Source: Phycisphaerae bacterium (GTDB lineage Bacteria; Planctomycetota; Phycisphaerae; Phycisphaerales; UBA1924). From it: a DNA stretch of 64,000 nucleotides. Within the stretch, counting starts at the first letter, position 1. Each line of letters begins with the position of its first letter. Below, one piece after another: positions 43,224-51,395 of the stretch. The DNA lies in assembly GCA_030432905.1 (NCBI GenBank), contig JAUILU010000007.1, forward strand, positions 22,570-86,569. Reading direction: 5' to 3'. The notes beneath the pieces were generated by a model. It saw only the letters and a program-made list of their open reading frames with translations. It searched no databases and was not told where the DNA came from. Both the position numbers and the translations under genes were made by a program.

Positions 43224-44015
43224 CGGTTCGCGGTTGGAATCGAAGACGCCGGGCTTTGACATGCCGAGTTGCCTGAGCACCCTGCCAAGGTCCTTGGGGC
43301 ACTTGGATTTCACATCGACGGTTTCGCCCGTCACCGGATGAGGCAGAACGATCCGGTGGGCATGGAGCATGAGCCTCGTCGCGGCGGTGCGCGATGCGCG
43401 CGGGCCGTAAAAGCGATCGCCGAGGATCGAGCAACCGATCGAATCGAGGTGAACACGGACCTGATGGAGCCGACCTGTCACAGCTCGGCATTCCAGCAGC
43501 GCCCCCGCGGCGGTGTGCTGGAGCACGCGGTATGCGGTGATCGCGGGCTTGCCCTTGGCGGTCACCCGGCCCAGCTTGACCTTGTCGAACTTCGACCGCT
43601 GGGTGTTGTTCTCCCACACATCGTCGCGTTTAGACATCTTCTCTTCGATGGCTCTGCGGATGACGCCCTTGGGCTGGTTGGGTGTAGACCTGCAGATGGC
43701 CCAGTAGAACTTGCGGACTTCTTTCTGTCTGAATGAGTCTCTCATCGCTTCCCATGCGCTGGGCGTGAGTGCGAGGAGGATGACCCCGCTGGCGTGTCGG
43801 TCGAGGCGTTGGAGTAGCCCGTAGTCGCGTTCGGCGCCGATGTTCTGAAGTTTGTGGCCGTACTTGGCGAAGAGCCCGTTCTGGAGTGTGTCGTACTCGT
43901 GGCCCTTGCCGGGCGTGGTGACGAGCCCCGCCGGTTTCTCGAGGATGGCTAGGTGCTCGTCCTCGTAGTGGACACTGAAACTCACGCGTTCGTTTGGTTC
44001 AATGGACAGGCTCAT
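43173..44015 (-). CDS. RluA-family pseudouridine synthase
   Basis: 280 residues from ATG 44013-44015, which overlaps the stop of the 6PGL-like gene (ATGA) and has GGGGAG 6 nt upstream. It has HYEDEHLAILEKPAGL, the catalytic YGLLQRLDRHASGVILLA and VTGRLHQVRVHLDSIGCSILGDRFYG. There is no S4 domain. It modifies uridines in rRNA or tRNA; the specific site is unclear. The second such enzyme in the window, at 10683, is fused to a methyltransferase. Confidence 0.93.
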   Translation of the reverse strand: MSLSIEPNERVSFSVHYEDEHLAILEKPAGLVTTPGKGHEYDTLQNGLFAKYGHKLQNIGAERDYGLLQRLDRHASGVILLALTPSAWEAMRDSFRQKEVRKFYWAICRSTPNQPKGVIRRAIEEKMSKRDDVWENNTQRSKFDKVKLGRVTAKGKPAITAYRVLQHTAAGALLECRAVTGRLHQVRVHLDSIGCSILGDRFYGPRASRTAATRLMLHAHRIVLPHPVTGETVDVKSKCPKDLGRVLRQLGMSKPGVFDSNREPLTDGGHDAPGDAVGHE

Positions 44016-44773
44016 TGCGTCTCCCCCGCGGGCGGGCACGCGGCTTGATCGAGGTACCACTTGAGCACGCCGCCCACAGGCTTGATCCGCGTGATCGGGA
44101 GCGAGTCTTCCCCGCGTCCGACCACCTGCCTGATGCCCGGCTGCTTGTGTTCCCCGGTAGCGACGATAGCCACGAAACGCGAAGCGTTGATCATCCGGAG
44201 TGAAAGAGAGAGTGTCTGGTTGTTCTCGTCGCTCGATTCGTAGACGAGGTGATCTTCGCCATCGGAAGCCCGGCACGGGACTTTGTAGCCGGCGGTCGAG
44301 CCGTCGGGCCCGACGCCGAGCAGGACGTAGTCGAGCCGGTCGTGCCCCTTCTCGCGCCAGCCCAGGTGTTCTTTGAGTGCGCTGCTGTAGCGCTTGGCGG
44401 CGTTTGGTTGGCTGAGGTCGATCGGGTGGAACTGGTCGCGGGGGATGTCGCCGTGGAGGACGATGGTTTCACGGATGGCTTCGACCGACTCCTCGTCGCT
44501 TGAGTCGGCGCTGACCATCCAGAGGTGCGTGCGTTTCCAAGGCATCTCGCGATAGGCAGGATCGATCATGAGCGTGGTGTAAAGCTTGAGCGGCGAGACG
44601 CCGCTGGGCAGGGCCATGTGGAAATCGCCGTGGGCGCGGACGCAATTCATCGCGTGCAAGAAGAGGTCAGAAGCGATCACATCGGCGACCTCGCCTTCTG
44701 ATGGCTGGACCACGACGTACCCGGGCAGGTCGGGCGTGGGGAGTTCTGGCTCGAGCTCGTAGATCTCTGACAT
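44012..44773 (-). CDS. 6-phosphogluconolactonase-like protein with altered active site
   Basis: 253 residues from ATG 44771-44773. The fold pattern of NagB/Pgl proteins is seen: HMALPSGVSPLKLYTTLM, WKRTHLWMVSAD, then DYVLLGVGPDGSTAG and RMINASRFVAIVATGEHK. The catalytic His of the GxGxDGHxASLFP motif is Ser159, and the usual Asp-Glu after the first strand is Ala-Asp. So activity as pentose-phosphate lactonase is doubtful. Other members may act on a different phosphosugar. It is coupled to the downstream pseudouridine synthase. Confidence 0.8.
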   Translation of the reverse strand: MSEIYELEPELPTPDLPGYVVVQPSEGEVADVIASDLFLHAMNCVRAHGDFHMALPSGVSPLKLYTTLMIDPAYREMPWKRTHLWMVSADSSDEESVEAIRETIVLHGDIPRDQFHPIDLSQPNAAKRYSSALKEHLGWREKGHDRLDYVLLGVGPDGSTAGYKVPCRASDGEDHLVYESSDENNQTLSLSLRMINASRFVAIVATGEHKQPGIRQVVGRGEDSLPITRIKPVGGVLKWYLDQAACPPAGETQ

Positions 44774-44840
44774 GGTCTCATTGTGGCGTACTTGCAGCCT
44801 CATTGCCAGCCGAGCCGGGCGATCGCCATACGATCACGCG

Positions 44841-45908
44841 ATGAGAAGCCACCGCCGGATCGTTGATGCCAACGCCAACCGAGCCAGAGAAGCGCTCAGG
44901 CTGCTCGAAGACTCGGCGAGATTCCTGCTCGATGACCCAGCACTCAGCTCGCGCATCAAGTCGGTTCGGCATTCACTGACACAGGTGCTCGTGCAGCAGT
45001 TCGGTAGCAAGCAAACGCTGATCGCAGAACGGGACACGCCGGGCGATGTGGGGACATCGATCACGGTTGATGCGGAATCGAACCGGAGTTCGGCTCTGCA
45101 GCTTGCGGAGGCCGCGGGTTCTCGGCTGACCGAGGCGCTGCGCGCCATCGAAGAATGCCTCAAGATCGACTCGCCCTCGGCGTCGGCGCTGATCGAGCAG
45201 CTTCGGTACGAGGCGTACGAGATCGAGAAGCTGCTCCTGCCGAGACTCGCCAAGCCCGATCCGCACATGCGGGTGTGCCTGCTGCTCACCGAGTCGCTCT
45301 GCTCTCATCACTCTTGGAAGGACGTCGCGAGTACGGCAATCGCGGGAGGCGTGGACGGCATCCAGCTCAGAGAGAAATCGCTGACCGATCGCGAGCTTCT
45401 CGAACGGGCCCGTTGGCTGGTCTCGCAATCTCGGGCAGACGGCGTGCGTGTCATTGTCAACGATCGGCCCGACATCGCGGCGCTTGCCGACGCGGACGGT
45501 GTGCACCTCGGGCAGACCGACCTTGCCGTCATCGACGCGAGGAAGATCGTCGGGCATCACGCCCTGGTTGGCGTAACGACCTCATCACTCGACGAGGCTA
45601 AGGCGGCGTTTGCGGAGGGTGCCGACATGGTTGGCATCGGCCCGGTCTACGCCAGCGGCACGAAGCCCAAGCCGAGTTTGATTGGGATCGAGACGATCGA
45701 ACGGCTTAGCTGCGACGAGGATCTGAGCAACAAGCCCTACCTTGCGATCAGCGGGATAAACGCCGAGCGGGCTGGGGAACTGGCGTGTGTCGGCTGCGCG
45801 GGTGTCGCGGTTTCGGGCGCGATCTGCGGGGCTGTGAACCCTGAGCATGCAACTCGTGAAATCGTCGAAGCCATCAACAGCCCGGCGGCCGACGCTGCGA
45901 GGGAGTAG
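44841..45908 (+). CDS. thiE: Thiamine-phosphate synthase with N-terminal helical domain
   Basis: 355 residues from ATG 44841-44843. The N-terminal 140 residues match the helical extension found in cyanobacterial and planctomycete ThiE proteins (IVDANANRAREALRLLEDSARF). The TIM-barrel ThiE domain follows with GGVDGIQLREKSL, VNDRPDIAALADADGVHLGQTDL and GIGPVYASGTKP. It joins HMP-PP and THZ-P to make thiamine phosphate. It is divergent from the 6PGL-like gene and 9 nt before the M16 peptidase. Confidence 0.93.
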   Translation: MRSHRRIVDANANRAREALRLLEDSARFLLDDPALSSRIKSVRHSLTQVLVQQFGSKQTLIAERDTPGDVGTSITVDAESNRSSALQLAEAAGSRLTEALRAIEECLKIDSPSASALIEQLRYEAYEIEKLLLPRLAKPDPHMRVCLLLTESLCSHHSWKDVASTAIAGGVDGIQLREKSLTDRELLERARWLVSQSRADGVRVIVNDRPDIAALADADGVHLGQTDLAVIDARKIVGHHALVGVTTSSLDEAKAAFAEGADMVGIGPVYASGTKPKPSLIGIETIERLSCDEDLSNKPYLAISGINAERAGELACVGCAGVAVSGAICGAVNPEHATREIVEAINSPAADAARE

Positions 45909-45917
45909 CATGCTGCC

Positions 45918-47135
45918 ATGTTTCAGCAACGCACACTCTCCAACGGACTGACTGTGATCGCCGAGCCCGACCCGAAGGCTCACAGCGCGGCGGTGGGCTA
46001 CTTCGTCAAGACCGGCGCCCGCGACGAGCCGACGCCGCTGATGGGTGTGAGCCATTTCCTTGAGCACATGATGTTCAAGGGCACAGCGAACCGGTCCGCC
46101 GCTGAACTCAACCAGGCGTTCGACGATATCGGCGCGCGCAACAACGCGTACACCTCGCATGAGATCACCTGCTTCTACGCGCACACACTCCCTGAGCATG
46201 CGGACAAGGCGACCGAACTGATCGGCGACATGCTCCGCCCGGCGCTCCGTCAGGAAGACTTCGACACCGAGAAGGGTGTGATCCTCGAAGAGATCGCGAT
46301 GTACAAGGACAACCCGTTCTGGGTCCTGTACGAAGAGGTCGCGTCCAAGCGGTTCGGCGACCACCCGCTCGGGCACCGGGTGCTGGGGACAAACGAGACC
46401 ATCAACGACATGCAACGCGACGCGATGCAGGGCTACTTCGACAGCCGATACTCGGCGGACAACACGGTTGTCTCACTCGGTGGCAACATCGACTTCGAGC
46501 GTTCGTGCGATCTGATCGAGCGATACTGCGGCTCGTGGGCCGCGACCGGGGTCACACGGGACAATCAAGCGCCAGCGGTCCAGAGCACGCGGATCAATAT
46601 GGACGACGACCGATTCGGCCGGGCGTACATGCTCATGCTCACACCGGGGCCGGCTGCTCAGGACGATCGGCGGTACGCGGCGGCGCTGCTTGCGCAGATC
46701 CTCGGAGCACCCGACAACTCCAGACTGCATTGGGCGCTGATCGAGAACGGGCTCGCCGAGGAAGCCCAGGCCGACTTCGACCCTCACGACGGGGTGGGCG
46801 AGTTCTTCGTCTACGCCTCGGGCGACCCTGACCGAATCGAAGAGATCGAACAGATTGCGCAGCGTGAGATCGCTGGTCTTGTGGACTCGCTTGCACAAGA
46901 CGACCTCGATCGGCTCAAGAGCAAGTTCGCGACCAGCTTTACAGTCGGAGCAGAGCGACCCGCGGACAGGATGCAGCGGCTGGGAAGACGATGGTCGCTA
47001 CTGGGTGAGTACCGCTCGCTCGAAGAAGAGCTTGAGATGATCCGGAGTGTGACTCTGGACGACGTCCGAGCCGTCTACGAGGCATTCCCGTTCGAGCCTA
47101 AGACTGTTGGTATTCTCAGGCCGCCTTCTTCTTAG
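45918..47135 (+). CDS. M16-family zinc peptidase
   Basis: 405 residues with two homologous domains. It has the inverted zinc motif HFLEHMMFKGT (HxxEH), and the distal Glu ligand lies in EKGVILEEIAMYKDNP. The second half includes PGPAAQDDRRYAAALLAQILG typical of this family. It cleaves peptides in the cytoplasm or envelope; no signal peptide is visible. The stop overlaps the convergent HDOD gene by 20 nt. Confidence 0.95.
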   Translation: MFQQRTLSNGLTVIAEPDPKAHSAAVGYFVKTGARDEPTPLMGVSHFLEHMMFKGTANRSAAELNQAFDDIGARNNAYTSHEITCFYAHTLPEHADKATELIGDMLRPALRQEDFDTEKGVILEEIAMYKDNPFWVLYEEVASKRFGDHPLGHRVLGTNETINDMQRDAMQGYFDSRYSADNTVVSLGGNIDFERSCDLIERYCGSWAATGVTRDNQAPAVQSTRINMDDDRFGRAYMLMLTPGPAAQDDRRYAAALLAQILGAPDNSRLHWALIENGLAEEAQADFDPHDGVGEFFVYASGDPDRIEEIEQIAQREIAGLVDSLAQDDLDRLKSKFATSFTVGAERPADRMQRLGRRWSLLGEYRSLEEELEMIRSVTLDDVRAVYEAFPFEPKTVGILRPPSS

Positions 47136-48603
47136 GCGTGAAGACCTTGATGCTGTTGCCGCCGAGCTGCGCCGAAGCCTGCATGGCGCGGGCAGCGGCG
47201 GTTGTAAGCTGTTCGACCCTGCTGTACACGCCGGCTGTCGTGTGGTCCGTGTAGGCGATGCCGACATGCACCCGCCCCGACACGCCCCACTCGTCGCAGG
47301 CTTGTGCGAATTCGACTCTGAACGCCTCGGCGGTGCGGGCAACGACGACGCGCGAACTGCTCGGGACGAGCACACAGAACGACTCGGATTCAAGCCTGCC
47401 GATGACGCCGCCGCTGTCGATGAAGTGCTTGCGAAGAACGGTGGCGACACCCGAAACAAGCTTGCGCAACTCGAGCGGCCTCCTAGGAGCCTCGGTGTCC
47501 TCACGATCGAAACTCACACGCACGACCGTGAGTGAATCGCCGGTGTTGAGGGCCTGATCGAATGAGTTTTTGAGCACGGCATCAAACGTCTCGGCATTGA
47601 GCAGCCCGGTTTCCTGGTCGAACTTTGGCGAATCGAGCATCAGCGTGTCTTCGACATCGAAACCGAGTGTCGGGGCTGTGGTTTCGATCGAGAGGCACAT
47701 GGCCTGCTCTCGGGCTTCCTTGACAAGTTCGTCGGTGTCTGGCAGTTTGCCCGCATCGACGTCAAAGAGCTTGGCCATTTCTTTGGTGCCGGCGGTTACT
47801 TCTTTGAATATCTCGTCGGCCTGAGTTTCTGTGAAGTTGAACCACTCCTTGGCCCGCTTGTAGTACCGGCGGAGCGCCACTTGCGGGTCGTCGCTAGTCA
47901 GCGCCTCGGCGATAATGTTCCCAAGGCCGACCGCTTTGATGAGCATGCCAACTTCACCGCTCGGACCAGCGCTCGGGCGCTCGTGATACTTGACAGGTTG
48001 GATGAGTTCTTCAGGGAGTTTCCAGCGGGTCGCCATCATCGCGCCGATGTCGGGGTGCTGGAGCTCGAATTCAGCGATCTCGAAACCCGAGAGCTTGCTG
48101 TGGTCGCCGCCGGTCTGTTCGAGAATCCGCACATAACGCTCACCGAGAGTTTCATAGAGCGCGACCATGCCGACGTCCTGGAGCAGTCCACCGAGGAACG
48201 CCTCGTCTTGGAACTCAGACTTTGCCGCCACAGCGATCGAGCGAGCGGCGACCGCGGTAAACAGGCCGCGACGCCAGTACTCGTTGTGGTCGAAGCCGTG
48301 CTTATCTTTGAGATCGATGCTCGAAACGAGCGAGAATCCAAGCGTCAGGCTTTTCACAGCCGACAGGCCGAGCACGACGATCGCCTGACGGATCGTGCCG
48401 CACTTCTTTCGCAGGCCGTAGTAGCTTGAGTTGACTGTTTTAAGGACTTTGGCGCTCAGGCCCTGATCGTTCTGGATCGTGGCCGCGAGCTTGTCCATCT
48501 CGACGTTGACGTCGCGCGTCAACTCGATGACCTCGATCGCTACCGCAGGCAGGCTGGGCAGCGTCGGGCAACTCAGAACTTCTTCTAGCAGATCATGATC
48601 CAT
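47116..48603 (-). CDS. HDOD domain protein with degenerate GGDEF-like domain
   Basis: 495 residues. An HDOD output domain (about 10-215) begins LPSLPAVAIEVIELTRDVNVEMDKLAATIQNDQGLSAKVLKTVNSSYYG. A middle helix-rich region follows. The last 165 residues resemble GGDEF: DQETGLLNAETFDAVL and VVRVSFDR, but the signature loop reads GRLESESF rather than GGDEF, so diguanylate cyclase activity is unlikely. It may sense a nucleotide or act in signalling. No c-di-GMP gene is nearby. recO lies 128 nt upstream. Confidence 0.88.
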   Translation of the reverse strand: MDHDLLEEVLSCPTLPSLPAVAIEVIELTRDVNVEMDKLAATIQNDQGLSAKVLKTVNSSYYGLRKKCGTIRQAIVVLGLSAVKSLTLGFSLVSSIDLKDKHGFDHNEYWRRGLFTAVAARSIAVAAKSEFQDEAFLGGLLQDVGMVALYETLGERYVRILEQTGGDHSKLSGFEIAEFELQHPDIGAMMATRWKLPEELIQPVKYHERPSAGPSGEVGMLIKAVGLGNIIAEALTSDDPQVALRRYYKRAKEWFNFTETQADEIFKEVTAGTKEMAKLFDVDAGKLPDTDELVKEAREQAMCLSIETTAPTLGFDVEDTLMLDSPKFDQETGLLNAETFDAVLKNSFDQALNTGDSLTVVRVSFDREDTEAPRRPLELRKLVSGVATVLRKHFIDSGGVIGRLESESFCVLVPSSSRVVVARTAEAFRVEFAQACDEWGVSGRVHVGIAYTDHTTAGVYSRVEQLTTAAARAMQASAQLGGNSIKVFTPKKKAA

Positions 48604-48731
48604 CGCGCAGTCCAGACCCCGTTTCCGGCATCGGCTCCCAATTCGGCTCTTCTTTTACCTGGATCGAGTGTCGACAAACGACCTGTTGCTCTTCAGTAAA
48701 CTTTGGCCACTGAAGCGTGTCTGCGCGGGAC

Positions 48732-49460
48732 TTACGGTGATATCGGGGCTGCGGGTCCGAACAGGGGCCGAAGCGTGCTGAGTTCTCGCTCTATGAGTTC
48801 TCGGACATACCACGCTAAGAACCTGCCGACGCGTTCGGCGTCCTCAGTCCCGAGCGTTTCGGCGCTGTCGGTCTTGCTTAAAAGGACCAAGGCCTTGGCG
48901 GTGGATTCGAGAACCTGCCACCTTGTTGAGGACGGGTTTGCGTCGTCATCGCGGGCGAGTCTGCCCAGAGCCGGCAAGAACACGATCGGAGCGTCAAGCC
49001 CCTCGTCGATGCTCGGCCTGAAACCGGCATCGCTCAGGATCTTCCAGAGAAAGTCCACGACCTGTGTCTGCCAGTTATCCAATTGAAGACCGGCGAGCAG
49101 GTCTGCGAGCGCCTCGAACGAAACCGGGTGAGGCTCACCCTCGGGCAGCAGATTGATCGCAACCTCCAACGCGAACATCGACGCGTAGTAGCACTGCAAA
49201 CTCGATCGGCTTGTCCGGTAGGTCTCGCGAAGGTCCCAACCGGCGAGGGTGGCCAGTCCAGAGTTGGCTTTGGGGACGATGACCGCTTCGCCGAGTGTAC
49301 CGATTTCGAGCCCGCCGCTGAACCGCGGGTCAGCTCGCTTGGTTCCCTTGCCGAGAACGCGGACAACGCCGAGCCTGCGGGTCAAGAGAGCCGCGGTCTG
49401 GCTCGTTTCTGAGTAGTCCCACTGCCTGAGACAGATCGCGATGTCGACCTCGGTGTCCAC
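48732..49460 (-). CDS. recO: DNA repair protein RecO
   Basis: 242 residues, starting with GTG 49458-49460. The N-terminal OB fold has AICLRQWDYSETSQTAALLTRRLGVVRVLGKGTKR and GFEIGTLGEAV-type strands, then the helical part with QCYYASMFALEVAINLLPEGEP. The CxxC zinc site seen in many RecO proteins is absent. It works with RecR and RecF in gap repair. It is divergent from the FabZ-like gene. Confidence 0.9.
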   Translation of the reverse strand: MDTEVDIAICLRQWDYSETSQTAALLTRRLGVVRVLGKGTKRADPRFSGGLEIGTLGEAVIVPKANSGLATLAGWDLRETYRTSRSSLQCYYASMFALEVAINLLPEGEPHPVSFEALADLLAGLQLDNWQTQVVDFLWKILSDAGFRPSIDEGLDAPIVFLPALGRLARDDDANPSSTRWQVLESTAKALVLLSKTDSAETLGTEDAERVGRFLAWYVRELIERELSTLRPLFGPAAPISP

Positions 49461-49506
49461 GCGAGACTACCCTATTCACGACCGAACGCCCGGGAGCCGA
49501 TGCCAG

Positions 49507-49944
49507 ATGCACTTTCGACTGATTGACCGCGTTCTCGAACGCTCCGAAAGCCACGTGACCGCGATCAAGGTCGTGTCGTCCGCTGAGGAATATCTACAAG
49601 ATCACTTCCCGACGTTCCCCGTTCTGCCCGGCGTTTTCATGCTCGAGGCGATGGTCCAGACCGGACGGGAACTGGCCGACCCGGGGACAAGACTCGTGCT
49701 CGGGCGGGTCAGGGCGCTCAAATACGGCTCGTTCGTTCGCCCGGGCGATGTGCTGACCTGTGAGGTGAAGCTGCTTAGCCGACTCGAAGACGGGAGCCTC
49801 GATCTCAAAGGCAAGGCAACTGTCGGTTGCGCATCGGGTTCTGAGGAGCCAGCCACGGCATGCTCGGGCAGGTTTTTGCTCAGGCCAGTACGATTGGGCC
49901 GATCAGATGAGAAGACAGCCGACACCAGCCTGGCGGCTTCCTGA
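49507..49944 (+). CDS. FabZ-type 3-hydroxyacyl-ACP dehydratase
   Basis: 145 residues from ATG 49507-49509. Hotdog-fold signature DHFPTFPVLPGVFMLEAMVQTGREL contains the catalytic His and Glu of FabZ. The rest has VRALKYGSFVRPGDVLTCEVKLL. It dehydrates beta-hydroxyacyl-ACP in fatty acid synthesis or a related pathway. It precedes an acyl carrier protein by 57 nt. Confidence 0.9.
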   Translation: MHFRLIDRVLERSESHVTAIKVVSSAEEYLQDHFPTFPVLPGVFMLEAMVQTGRELADPGTRLVLGRVRALKYGSFVRPGDVLTCEVKLLSRLEDGSLDLKGKATVGCASGSEEPATACSGRFLLRPVRLGRSDEKTADTSLAAS

Positions 49945-50001
49945 GCGTCGCCGCCGAGCTAGGCTCCATAACAGACACACAGACAACGAGGCTCTTTGCA
50001 T

Positions 50002-50385
50002 ATGACACATGACGAGGTTTTCGAGAAGGTCCGGGACGTGCTGGTTGATGCGCTCGCGGTCGATGACGACGAGGTCCAGCCCGAGGCCACGCTGACGAGC
50101 GATCTCGGCGCTGAGTCGATCGACTTTCTCGATATCGTGTTCAAGATCGAGCAGGTTTTCGGCTTCAAGATCGAGCAGGGCGAGCTCTTCCCCGACAACG
50201 TGATGCAGGACCCGGAGTACGTCCAAGACGGCAAGGTCACCGACGCGGGCATGGCCGCTCTGAAAGAACGCCTGCCGCACGCGGATTTCTCGAAGCTCGA
50301 CGCCAACCCTGACGTGAACAAGGTCGGCGAGATCTTCACGGTTGATGCGCTCGTCAAGTTCGTCGAACGCAAGCTCGGTTCGTAA
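50002..50385 (+). CDS. Acyl carrier protein, extended form
   Basis: 127 residues from ATG 50002-50004. The phosphopantetheine site is LGAESIDFLDIVFKIEQVFG, with Ser in GAESI. It is about 50 residues longer than a standard ACP because of an inserted Asp/Lys-rich segment between helix 2 and helix 3 (about 60-105), ending in TVDALVKFVERKL. It lies between two dehydratases, which suggests a dedicated fatty-acyl pathway rather than the general AcpP. Confidence 0.9.
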   Translation: MTHDEVFEKVRDVLVDALAVDDDEVQPEATLTSDLGAESIDFLDIVFKIEQVFGFKIEQGELFPDNVMQDPEYVQDGKVTDAGMAALKERLPHADFSKLDANPDVNKVGEIFTVDALVKFVERKLGS

Positions 50386-50399
50386 AGAGGGATCGGCTC

Positions 50400-50918
50400 G
50401 TGCGTTGGATGTGGATCGACAGAGTGATCGAGCTTGTGCCGCGCCAGAAGATGGTGGCGGTCAAAAACATCACGCTCGCAGAGGAACACCTGCACGACCA
50501 CTTCCCTGCAACGGACACGCTGACCGCGGCGCCGGTGATGCCCGCCTCGCTCATGATCGAGGGCATGGCCCAGACCGCGGGTGTGCTGGTCGGGCACGCA
50601 GAGGGGTTCAAAGAGAAGGTCATCCTCGCCAAGGTGAGTGACGCGACGATCGACGAGGACGCGGGCCCGGGCATGACGATCCGGTACACCGCCGAGATCA
50701 CACAGATCGACGAGAAGGGCGCCGCGACCAAGGGCACCATCGAGCTGCTCGACCACGCGGACGCCGAGGTCGGCTACCGGCAGATCGGCGCGGTCGATCT
50801 CATGTTCTCGCACATCGACAACAACCGCTCGGGCATCGAATTCCCCGAGCACAACTTCGTGTTCGGCGATGCGTTCAAGACGCTGCTGGATTCCAGCGGC
50901 ATCGACTACCCAAAGTAA
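50400..50918 (+). CDS. FabZ/FabA-like hotdog dehydratase, second copy
   Basis: 172 residues from GTG 50400-50402 with GAGGG 8 nt upstream; ATG 50409 is an alternative. It has DRVIELVPRQKMVAVKNI, DHFPATDTLTAAPVMPASLMIEGMAQTAG and AKVSDATIDEDAGPGMTI. His and Glu are kept, while the PxxPGV loop is changed to PVMPAS with a small insertion. It probably acts on the ACP encoded just upstream. Confidence 0.88.
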   Translation: MRWMWIDRVIELVPRQKMVAVKNITLAEEHLHDHFPATDTLTAAPVMPASLMIEGMAQTAGVLVGHAEGFKEKVILAKVSDATIDEDAGPGMTIRYTAEITQIDEKGAATKGTIELLDHADAEVGYRQIGAVDLMFSHIDNNRSGIEFPEHNFVFGDAFKTLLDSSGIDYPK

Positions 50919-50922
50919 ACGC

Positions 50923-51258
50923 CTACGCGTGCCAGTACATGTGAACAAGCGGCGGGAGCACCATCAGCCCTACCACGATCGGGAGCATGCTGATGGCGAT
51001 GCCCGCGTTGGCAAGCCGACGGCCGGACTGGATCTGTCGCGCACCGACAAACTCGAGAATGATCACGAAGATCGCGATGAGCGAGAACTTGTAGATGGAC
51101 ATCGCGAGCGTGCCGCCCTGCTCGAAGACGCGCGCCGCGAGCGGGTTGGCCTCAACACCGCCGAGATTGAGGATGGTGTGGGTGAGCATGACGTCCATCG
51201 CCGCCAGGAACAGCAGGGTCTTCTCAAGCTCTGGGTACAACACCTTGTGACGGAGCAT
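50923..51258 (-). CDS. Small membrane protein, DUF5658-like
   Basis: 111 residues from ATG 51256-51258, which has a perfect AAGGAGG box. Three or four membrane segments are predicted by eye, with TLLFLAAMDVMLTHTILNLGGVEANPLA at the start, a pattern of the DUF5658 family. Function is unknown. It converges with the dehydratase, 4 nt between stops. Confidence 0.75.
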   Translation of the reverse strand: MLRHKVLYPELEKTLLFLAAMDVMLTHTILNLGGVEANPLAARVFEQGGTLAMSIYKFSLIAIFVIILEFVGARQIQSGRRLANAGIAISMLPIVVGLMVLPPLVHMYWHA

Positions 51259-51395
51259 GCGTGCCTCCTTCCGCCGATCGTGCCCACGATCCAACAGAGA
51301 GATACCTCCGAAAGCGATCGGCTGTTCCAAACGACTCCAAGATTTCAGTAGGCAGGAACTGAGGCTGGAAGCCTCCTCCACATGAAGCGGCAGGT

